A stretch of 6,791 nt of DNA from Spirochaetaceae bacterium (GTDB lineage: Bacteria; Spirochaetota; Spirochaetia; Treponematales; Breznakiellaceae): positions 1 to 6,791 of the forward strand of contig JAITJK010000093.1 in the NCBI GenBank assembly GCA_031278935.1. The letters are read 5' to 3'. This document shows, piece after piece, positions 1 through 4,828 of this stretch; positions within the stretch are counted from its first letter, which is position 1, and every line of letters begins with the position of its first letter. The notes under the pieces were generated by a model. That model did not search any database, was not told where the DNA came from, and was given only the letters and a program-made list of their open reading frames with translations. The position numbers and the translations under genes are program-made.

Positions 1-361
1 TAAAGGAATGGTATAAACGGCCTTTCAAACCCCGGATATTGGCCACGGCATTGTAAATCCGGATAAAGGAAACCGGCCGGGCCGTGGGGATCACCACCAG
101 GGATTCCGTAAGATAGGCCGGAGATTGCTTAAGCACCGCCCGGGAAATCGCAGGCTCCAAGGTGGAGGCCCCGAAAAGGTTCAAGGACGAACCGGTTTCG
201 GTGGATACCACCAAGCCTTCAGGGGAGAAAACCTGCTGTTTGGCCGCTTCGTCCAGCCGGGGAAAGAGCCGGTTAAAAGAACGGCTCTCCCCCTGCAAAG
301 GGGTACTCCCCAAAAAGAGGAGCCCTAAGAGAAAACCTGTGCACACACCCAATAGCTTCAT
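1..361 (-). CDS. Partial exported protein of unknown function (N-terminal 120 residues)
   Basis: The open frame starts at ATG 361-359 and leaves the window at base 1, so only the first 120 codons are seen. An AAGGAAG ribosome binding site lies at 367-373, five bases upstream, which supports this start. The protein begins MKLLGVCTGF and has a clear signal peptide: a Lys at position 3, then a Leu/Gly/Phe-rich core to about residue 18, with likely cleavage near LQG/ES around residue 24. The mature part (from about SRSFNRLFPRLDEAAKQQ) has no recognisable catalytic motif. It is the third gene of a same-strand series, 63 bases after the wbaP-like gene, so it is probably co-transcribed and acts in the periplasm or envelope. 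It resembles conserved Treponema exported proteins, perhaps those grouped as DUF6675, but that is from memory and uncertain. The reading frame is well supported; the function is unknown. Confidence 0.75.
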   Translation of the reverse strand, partial: MKLLGVCTGFLLGLLFLGSTPLQGESRSFNRLFPRLDEAAKQQVFSPEGLVVSTETGSSLNLFGASTLEPAISRAVLKQSPAYLTESLVVIPTARPVSFIRIYNAVANIRGLKGRLYHSF

Positions 362-424
362 AGCTGCTTCCTTATGCGTATTACCTGTTCTTGCCGCCGT
401 GGGACGGAGGAGAAACCCCCGCCC

Positions 425-1912
425 CTAGTAGGCCCCTTTGCCCCGGATGACCGCGCCAAAGGTTTGGTATAAGATCCATAGGTCCAGCCACACGGACCAA
501 CTTTGCAAGTAATAGGTGTCAAAGGCCACCCGCTCCCCGTAGTCCGTGTCCGAGCGGCCGGAGACTTGCCATAGACCGCTTAAGCCCGGTTTAACCGAGA
601 ATATCCGCTGAAAGTCTTCACCGTACTTTTCCACCTCTCCCTGTACAATGGGCCGAGGCCCTACGAGACTCATCTCCCCTCTGAGAATGTTGATGAGCTG
701 AGGGAATTCATCCAGGCTGGTCCGTCGAAGCAGCGCACCGATGGGCGTTACCCGGGGGTCATGCTTGAGCTTGTGGCTCGCCTCCCATTCGGCTCTGATG
801 CCAGGGTCAGCGTCTAACAGCGCCCTGAGCCGCAGGTCCGCGTCCAGGACCATAGACCGAAATTTGTAGGCCTTGAACGGCGTCCCGCCGCGACCTAAGC
901 GGGTGTGGCCGTACAGAACCGGCCCGGGGGAACTAATCTTTACGATGAGGGCGATGAGGAGGAACAAGGGGAGCAGTATAAGGCCCCCCAAGAGGGCCAC
1001 GCTCACATCCATCACCCGTTTAATACCCCAATTCCAGGGCATTTTGAGGCGGTTACTGCTTACAAAGCCCAGGATACCGCTAAAATCCCGAATAGCCATC
1101 CAAATATTGGTGACGTTAAAAAAGTCCGGGACTAGTATGTGATAGCGAAAGGCCGCTACCGAGGTATTGAGCAGTTCCCGCAGGGTCTTCTGGTCCAGTT
1201 CAGGCATGGCCACAATGGCCATACGAATCTTAAAGCGCTCCACCAAGGCGGGGCCGATATGGGTATCGTGGATGATGGGAATATGCCGGTACGCATCCAC
1301 TTCTTCGGGGTTGTTGTCCAAGATCAGCACCGGCACGTAGCCTACCCGGTCGCTTTGGAGCAAGCGGTCTGCAATCTGCCGTCCCAGGCTTCCACCGCCG
1401 TAAATCACTGCGGGGATACCGGAGAAGCGAGTTTTCCGCAGTAGCCTATGCATCATACTGCGACAAAAGAGCAAAATAAACAGGGAGCAGAAGCAACTGA
1501 TGATAAAGGCCACGGAAATCGCATCGAATTCCTGGTCTTCGATGTACCGGGAAAGGATGATTCCCCCGTGAGTCATCAAGGAAGCTATAAAAATATGCTG
1601 AAGCTCTTCCGCGGGGGCCAGAGAAATTCCCGGATAGAGATTACTGAGCTGGAAAATCAGAATAAACACGGGTAAATAAGGCCAATAGGTAACGAAGGAC
1701 TTGAAATTGATGAGTCCCATATCATAAAAATTCACCCAGAAGAAACCCGCTCCAAAGGAAAGCATGACCCCGACTAAATCGGATAGAATTAAGGCCCCGG
1801 CAATAAAAGCGGAACTCGTCCGGTGGTAACGTAGCCGGTACCAGTGCTCAAAATCGGCTAAGGTCATAGCTCTACCATGCTGGAAAACCGTTCTTTTGAC
1901 AAGCACCACCAT
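425..1912 (-). CDS. wbaP: WbaP-type undecaprenyl-phosphate sugar-1-phosphate transferase
   Basis: This is a polyprenyl-phosphate hexose-1-phosphate transferase, an inner-membrane enzyme that starts O-antigen, capsule or exopolysaccharide repeat-unit synthesis by moving a sugar phosphate from a UDP-sugar to undecaprenyl phosphate. From ATG 1912 the protein has 495 residues. Several hydrophobic segments lie at about 33-155, with the WbaP-like LYPG...PAEEL motif near 92-103. A Rossmann-like domain follows (IYGGGSLGRQ, 170-179). The C-terminal bacterial sugar transferase domain begins at KRVMDV (298-303) and contains KAYKFRSM, the catalytic Asp-Glu dyad in SLDEFPQL (D401, E402), SLVGPRP (415-421) and KPGLSGLWQVSGR. 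The protein ends in the WbaP-like RGKGAY. Salmonella WbaP has about 476 residues. An upstream GTG at 1975 adds a low-complexity Gly/Pro/Ser tail and is unlikely. ATG 1867 (480 residues) is an equally possible start. It lies downstream of the GH20 gene on the same strand. The exact sugar cannot be read from the sequence; galactose is only the classical WbaP substrate. Confidence 0.93.
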   Translation of the reverse strand: MVVLVKRTVFQHGRAMTLADFEHWYRLRYHRTSSAFIAGALILSDLVGVMLSFGAGFFWVNFYDMGLINFKSFVTYWPYLPVFILIFQLSNLYPGISLAPAEELQHIFIASLMTHGGIILSRYIEDQEFDAISVAFIISCFCSLFILLFCRSMMHRLLRKTRFSGIPAVIYGGGSLGRQIADRLLQSDRVGYVPVLILDNNPEEVDAYRHIPIIHDTHIGPALVERFKIRMAIVAMPELDQKTLRELLNTSVAAFRYHILVPDFFNVTNIWMAIRDFSGILGFVSSNRLKMPWNWGIKRVMDVSVALLGGLILLPLFLLIALIVKISSPGPVLYGHTRLGRGGTPFKAYKFRSMVLDADLRLRALLDADPGIRAEWEASHKLKHDPRVTPIGALLRRTSLDEFPQLINILRGEMSLVGPRPIVQGEVEKYGEDFQRIFSVKPGLSGLWQVSGRSDTDYGERVAFDTYYLQSWSVWLDLWILYQTFGAVIRGKGAY

Positions 1913-1933
1913 CTGCCCTGGAGACGTATTAGA

Positions 1934-1960
1934 GGGCCCGGTGCTTAGGGATACCGGCCC
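1934..1960 (-). repeat. GC-rich hairpin in the putative wbaP leader
   Basis: GGGCCCGGT (1934-1942) can pair with ACCGGCCC (1953-1960) across a 10-base loop, with one base bulged. A second copy of AGGGCCC lies just beside it at 1961-1967. The structure falls between the GH20 stop and the two plausible wbaP ATG codons. That fits an untranslated leader rather than the N-terminal extension implied by the GTG at 1975. A regulatory role is inference. Confidence 0.4.
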
Positions 1961-2008
1961 AGGGCCCTTCCCCACCTGCTACCCGAGGGTAGGGTCAGAC
2001 CCCGTAAA

Positions 2009-2045
2009 CCTCTGGCCTACCCACCCTAGAACTTTAGGCCAGAGG
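2009..2045 (-). terminator. Inverted repeat at the GH20 gene end, weak terminator or attenuator candidate
   Basis: CCTCTGGCCT (2009-2018) and AGGCCAGAGG (2036-2045) are perfect 10-base inverted arms around a 17-base spacer. The right arm lies within the last codons and stop of the hexosaminidase gene. In the direction of transcription the stem is followed only by TTTACGGGG, so the U-tract is too short for a strong intrinsic terminator. Two more small dyads follow at once: GGGTCAGACCC (1992-2002) and CTACCC-GA-GGGTAG (1979-1992). The stem could act as partial terminator, attenuator or RNA 3' end stabiliser between GH20 and wbaP. Confidence 0.4.
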
Positions 2046-3542
2046 TCCCGGGTAGACAAGAAAGCCCAGGGCTTCCAGACGCCGCCGGTGGACGACCAGG
2101 CGCCGGGTGAAGTCCGCGAAATCCTTGGCCTCCCGAGGGGTCCAAAGGGATTCGGCCAGGGCGCAGATCCGGGGGAAAATCATATACTCGGCGATCCGCC
2201 CCCCATAGATGAGTTCTGACCAAAGGTTTCCCTGGCCCCCTAGAACCAAGGCCGCTTCGGCGGCGCTCATTTCCGGGCTGACCGGATCCATCTGGTAGCA
2301 CTGGGCCACGGTGGCCACCGGGTACTGACCGATCTCCTCGCTGTCCGACGACTGGCGATAGTCAAAATAGCAGCCCTCCGTATTGGGGGTCATAATCACC
2401 CGGTGCCCTTTGCGGCTGGCCCTAAGCCCCCCGGAACGGCCCCGCCAGGACATGACCACCGTATCCTGGGGCAAAGGATATGAGGCGGAATCTTCCAGAA
2501 TCTCGTCCCAGCCAAGGGCAATCTTACCCCGAGCGGCTAGCATCTGGACCAGGCGGACGGTGATCCAGCTTTGCAGCTCCTGGGGTTCCCCCAGTCCCGT
2601 CTCTTGCAGCCGTTTTTTGCACTTCGGACAGGCGTTCCAACGCTTGACCTTGACCTCATCCCCGCCGATATGCACCCAGGGAGCGGGAAAAAGCTCGGCT
2701 AGAGTGTCGAAAACTGCCTCGGCCAGAGCAAAGAGGCCGTCATTACCGGCGCATAAGACGTCCTCGAAGACGCCGAACCGGTCTTCCACCCGGTAGGGGC
2801 CGCCGGTGCAGCCTAAGCCCGGATACGCGGCCAGAATGGAACTGGCGTGTCCCGGGAAGTCCACCTCCGGGATGACCTGGATATGCCGGGACGCCGCATA
2901 GGCCACCACCTCCCGGATATCCTCATAGGTATAGAAGCCGCCGCGGTAGTGCTGGTTCTGCCTTCGGTACTCAAGCCGCTTGGCGCCGATCTCCGTAAGC
3001 AGGGGATAGGCTTCCACAGGCAAGCGCCAGCCCTGGTCATCGGTCAAGTGCCAATGGAACCGGTTGATATGGTGCAAGGACAGGGCGTCTAGGAGCTTTT
3101 TGATGAAGCCAACCTGGTAAAAATGCCGGGAACAATCTAACATAAAGCCCCGCCAGGGAAAACGGGGGTAATCCTCCACCTCCGCACAAGCTAGGGTAAG
3201 CCCCGCCTCCGTCCTAGACGAGAGCAACAACTCCCGCAGGGTCTGGAGGCCGTAGTAAGCCCCGGCAGGCTCGGCGGCACTGATGCTAATCCCCTGGGGG
3301 CGTATGTCCAGCCGATAGGCCTCAGGTCTTAGGCTTGCCGCTTTATCCAGGCGTAGGTACTTTGCCCCAGGATCGGCCTTGTCCGGTTGCATTGGGTATG
3401 AACGCATCTGTTCTTCAAAGGCGTGTATTTCCCGCTGAAAGGCCGGATCCCCCTGCGGGGCCGGCAGGGCCGGCGACGTAAACGCCCCCGGCTGGGGGCA
3501 CACCGCTACGGGCCGGGGAATGAGGGTTATGGATTCATGCAT
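2034..3542 (-). CDS. GH20 beta-N-acetylhexosaminidase, predicted cytoplasmic
   Basis: This retaining exo-hydrolase removes terminal beta-linked GlcNAc or GalNAc from glycans by substrate-assisted catalysis. The 502-residue protein shows the GH20 pattern: an N-terminal GH20b-like domain (about 1-125), then the barrel with WRGFMLDCSRHF (130-141), FHWHLTDDQGWRLP (162-175), IPEVDFPGHASS (224-235) and the catalytic Asp-Glu pair in HIGGDEVKVKRW (D295, E296). The aromatic residues that usually surround the N-acetyl pocket follow: WDEIL (345), MSWRG (366), CYFDY (about 391-395) and NLWSE (441). No signal peptide is visible; the N-terminus is MHESITLIPRPVAV. The enzyme therefore probably acts in the cytoplasm on imported chitobiose-like, peptidoglycan-derived or host-glycan fragments, unlike many secreted GH20 enzymes. 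Start ATG 3542 is preceded by AAGGAG (3548-3553) with 5-base spacing. This ribosome binding site overlaps the stop codon of the upstream remnant. It is first of the intact glycan genes and probably co-transcribed with wbaP. The natural substrate is not deducible. Confidence 0.95.
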   Translation of the reverse strand: MHESITLIPRPVAVCPQPGAFTSPALPAPQGDPAFQREIHAFEEQMRSYPMQPDKADPGAKYLRLDKAASLRPEAYRLDIRPQGISISAAEPAGAYYGLQTLRELLLSSRTEAGLTLACAEVEDYPRFPWRGFMLDCSRHFYQVGFIKKLLDALSLHHINRFHWHLTDDQGWRLPVEAYPLLTEIGAKRLEYRRQNQHYRGGFYTYEDIREVVAYAASRHIQVIPEVDFPGHASSILAAYPGLGCTGGPYRVEDRFGVFEDVLCAGNDGLFALAEAVFDTLAELFPAPWVHIGGDEVKVKRWNACPKCKKRLQETGLGEPQELQSWITVRLVQMLAARGKIALGWDEILEDSASYPLPQDTVVMSWRGRSGGLRASRKGHRVIMTPNTEGCYFDYRQSSDSEEIGQYPVATVAQCYQMDPVSPEMSAAEAALVLGGQGNLWSELIYGGRIAEYMIFPRICALAESLWTPREAKDFADFTRRLVVHRRRLEALGFLVYPGPLA

Positions 3543-3551
3543 GGGAGCTCC

Positions 3552-3731
3552 TTAATACCGCATAGGCTTTACGGTTACAGCGGGGAACCGCAGAAACCGC
3601 CACAGGTCTCTCCCCAGCATAATGCATCCCTCCTCAAACCACAAGGCCTGCTGCCATTGGTCATAGAAGCCTATGGCAAAGGTGAGGATCCAAGGGATGT
3701 AACAATCCACCCGAGGATCCACTGCACCGGA
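3552..3731 (-). pseudogene. Gene remnant of 59 codons with unrecognised product
   Basis: On the minus strand a frame opens just after a stop at 3734-3732 and ends at TAA 3554-3552. The encoded 59 residues include VDCYIPWILTFAIGFYDQWQ and ALWFEEG and end in KPMRY. They look like real protein rather than random translation: rich in aromatic residues, with few rare-residue runs. There is no ATG near the 5' end; only GTG at 3722 and 3710 are available. The in-frame stop coincides with the dispersed-repeat-like motif at 3729-3757, so a longer gene may have been cut by that element. The frame stops inside the hexosaminidase ribosome binding site (TAAGGAG), which looks like a former operon junction. 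An ATG at 3620, eight bases after GAGGAGG (3629-3635), could still drive a 22-residue peptide from the same frame. I do not recognise the family, and it could also be non-coding. Confidence 0.35.
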
Positions 3732-3757
3732 TTACTTCGCTGCCCTCACTATGACGG
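3699..3757. repeat. Degenerate dispersed palindromic repeat-like element
   Basis: The plus-strand segment starting GGATTACTTCGCTGCCCTC at 3729 and ending in ATGACGG at 3757 closely resembles the short interspersed motif seen in many bacteria, of type GGATTGCTTCG...GCAATGACG. A weak inverted counterpart, GTAACAATCC, is at 3699-3708, so the element may be half of a degenerate hairpin. A direct repeat GAGGATCCA (3684-3692 and 3713-3721, period 29) lies on its flank. It sits in the 281-base stretch between the flavoprotein and hexosaminidase genes, next to the 5' break of the gene remnant. Identity rests on memory of the motif, not on a search. Confidence 0.4.
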
Positions 3758-3823
3758 TACGGTTCAGGGGTGATTGTGCCCGCGCCGCAGCGGATGTTCC
3801 CTTTGCTCCGGCGGGCCCCGGGT

Positions 3824-4225
3824 TTACACCCGATAGGTTTTTGATCCCTCCGCGAAACTGAAGGTCTCTACTTCCTCAAGGTCAATATAAAAAATTTTGA
3901 AAACCGGATTGTCCGGGGTTTTGTAAATACCTTTTATGCTGGGGTTTTCATCGAGCGCGCGTGCTTTCAACACCGGGTCTTCAACAAAAACCGCCTTGCC
4001 GTTCACCGATAAAACGGGGTTAAAATCCTGGGGATACACACAGAAGGACACCTGGGGATTTGCCTTGAGCTGGGCATATACGGGTTTTTCGCTGCTCGTG
4101 CAGAAATACACCTTATTGCCCTCCGAAAACAGGTATTGAAATACCCTGGTTTTTATTTTGTTTCCCTCTGCCGTGGCTAAAACCCCCGCAGGATTTGCCT
4201 TTAAGATTGCCGCAACATTAATCAT
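3824..4225 (-). CDS. Pyridoxamine 5'-phosphate oxidase-like FMN-binding split-barrel protein
   Basis: This small cytoplasmic protein of 133 residues matches the flavin-binding split-barrel family related to PdxH. Many such stand-alone members bind FMN or F420 and act in redox or detoxification reactions rather than in vitamin B6 synthesis. Visible features are the N-terminal helix with NPAGVLATA (11-19), the strand pair KIKTRVFQYLF (23-33), KVYFCTSSEKPVYAQLKANP (38-57) with the Ser/Thr-Lys region typical of phosphate contact in the flavin site, then VSFCVY (59-64). It is too short for a full PdxH (about 215 residues) and lacks its C-terminal part. ATG 4225 is preceded by GGAGG (4232-4236) with six-base spacing. 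It is transcribed divergently from an HxlR regulator, a common pairing in which the regulator controls the oxidase-like gene. The region is more AT-rich than its neighbours, which suggests separate acquisition. The substrate is unknown. Confidence 0.87.
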   Translation of the reverse strand: MINVAAILKANPAGVLATAEGNKIKTRVFQYLFSEGNKVYFCTSSEKPVYAQLKANPQVSFCVYPQDFNPVLSVNGKAVFVEDPVLKARALDENPSIKGIYKTPDNPVFKIFYIDLEEVETFSFAEGSKTYRV

Positions 4226-4279
4226 AGCGGACCTCCAGAAAAATTGTTTTAGTGCTTGTACTTTTCAGCACCTAAGGAT

Positions 4280-4309
4280 ACAATACTACCGTAAGTACCA
4301 TAGTGGCAA
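4280..4309 (-). promoter_or_regulatory. Predicted sigma-70-like promoter of the flavoprotein gene
   Basis: Read on the minus strand, TTGCCA (4309-4304; five of six matches to TTGACA) is followed after 18 bases by TATTGT (4285-4280; four of six to TATAAT). This places a transcript start roughly 45-50 bases upstream of ATG 4225. Both boxes lie inside the dyad at 4282-4336, so a regulator bound there would compete with RNA polymerase. No equally good promoter was found for the regulator gene; TATATT at 4352-4357 is a possible -10 box without a convincing -35. Confidence 0.45.
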
Positions 4310-4336
4310 TATCCACTTATATAAAGGGGTAGTATT
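4282..4336. promoter_or_regulatory. Nested concentric inverted repeats, putative HxlR operator
   Basis: AATACTACC (4282-4290) and GGTAGTATT (4328-4336) form a perfect 9-base inverted repeat whose centre is at 4309. Inside it AGTGG (4302-4306) and CCACT (4313-4317) form a second inverted repeat centred at 4309.5. The symmetry lies in the divergent intergenic region between the flavoprotein and HxlR genes and covers the predicted flavoprotein promoter. HxlR proteins bind DNA as dimers at inverted sites, so this is the natural operator candidate. Two dimers on the outer arms, about four helical turns apart, are also possible. Confidence 0.5.
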
Positions 4337-4369
4337 TTCTGAGTGCCTTAGTATATTTTGGTAACTATT

Positions 4370-4374
4370 GGAGG
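4370..4374 (+). promoter_or_regulatory. Ribosome binding site that fixes the HxlR start
   Basis: GGAGG lies five bases before ATG 4380. An in-frame TTG at 4368 would overlap this site, so initiation there is unlikely. Confidence 0.75.
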
Positions 4375-4379
4375 CTTGT

Positions 4380-4727
4380 ATGCTGAAACGCTTTACTGTG
4401 CCCGATTGTCCGGTTGAAATTACCCTTATGATGGTGGGGGACCGTTGGAAAATATTGATTGTCCGTGAGTTATTGACCGGAACGAAACGTTTCGGTCAAT
4501 TAAAAAAAGGACTTACCGGGATTTCACAAAAAGTTCTGACTGACCATCTCCGCATTATGGCAGAAAACGGCCTGGTGAACCGCAAGGTCTATGCAGAAGT
4601 TCCCCCACGGGTGGAGTATTCTCTAACCGCCTTAGGCCAAAGTTTAACAACCATTCTCGATGCCATGGGGCAATGGGGAGAAGAGTTTAAGAAAAACCTG
4701 TGGGGAAATAATTTTTGTGGGAAATAG
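4380..4727 (+). CDS. HxlR-family winged-helix transcriptional regulator
   Basis: This 115-residue protein is a typical stand-alone HxlR regulator, a MarR-related winged helix-turn-helix that binds DNA as a dimer. Family hallmarks in order are CPVEITL (10-16), GDRWKILIVRELLTG (20-34), KRFGQLKKGLTGISQKVLTD (36-55, containing the recognition helix), LRIMAENGLVNRKVY (57-71) and the wing PPRVEYSLTALGQSL (75-89), then a C-terminal dimer helix with MGQWGEEF. Cys10 corresponds to the conserved N-terminal cysteine that in several HxlR members, for example HypR and YodB of Bacillus, senses disulfide stress or electrophiles. Redox sensing here is inferred from that residue. The start is ATG 4380, set by GGAGG at 4370-4374. 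It is divergent from the flavoprotein gene and shares with it a dyad-rich control region, so it probably controls that gene and itself. Base composition is more AT-rich than the flanking genes (24 of 60 G+C in 4501-4560). Confidence 0.93.
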   Translation: MLKRFTVPDCPVEITLMMVGDRWKILIVRELLTGTKRFGQLKKGLTGISQKVLTDHLRIMAENGLVNRKVYAEVPPRVEYSLTALGQSLTTILDAMGQWGEEFKKNLWGNNFCGK

Positions 4728-4767
4728 GGGAGGGCCTTTAGGTCCGGATTGGTGCTTATAAACCGCT

Positions 4768-4795
4768 TTGCTTCCGTACCCTGCGGCCTTATATA
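4768..4795 (+). promoter_or_regulatory. Possible promoter of the DUF4954 gene
   Basis: TTGCTT (4768-4773) and TATATA (4790-4795) are separated by 16 bases in the 101-base gap between the HxlR stop and ATG 4829. This would give a short leader of roughly 25-30 bases. No hairpin with a U-tract is visible after the HxlR gene, so read-through from it is also possible. The boxes are weak. Confidence 0.25.
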
Positions 4796-4828
4796 CCTCC
4801 AGGGCAGATGGGGGGTATACTGGGAGAT

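Noticed and set aside
162..428. Plus-strand frames opposite the exported protein gene
   Set aside because: The minus strand carries a signal-peptide protein with a good ribosome site. The plus frames have a Lys/Arg/Pro-rich composition typical of antisense shadows.
1913..1975. Extension of the wbaP-like protein to a GTG start at 1975
   Set aside because: The added residues are a low-complexity Gly/Pro/Ser stretch overlapping a hairpin. Two ATG codons further in (1912 and 1867) fit family length better.
2383..2796. A 137-codon plus-strand frame within the hexosaminidase gene
   Set aside because: It is antisense to a well-conserved GH20 catalytic domain, and its translation (Ser/Arg/Pro-rich) shows no family features.
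3423..3773. A 116-codon plus-strand frame crossing the hexosaminidase start and the adjacent gap
   Set aside because: It begins inside and antisense to the GH20 gene. Its translation is basic and low in domain-like character, and the minus-strand reading of the gap is more protein-like.
3774..3823. Minus-strand frame upstream of the gene remnant that could join it by a frameshift (reading CGAGTITPEPYRHSEGSEV)
   Set aside because: It runs through the dispersed-repeat motif, whose translation is not informative, and no continuous family similarity can be recognised. A single-base sequencing error cannot be judged from the sequence alone.
3819..3832. CGGGT-TTAC-ACCCG stem at the flavoprotein stop codon as terminator
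   Set aside because: Only five base pairs and no following U-tract in the direction of transcription, so it is too weak to call.
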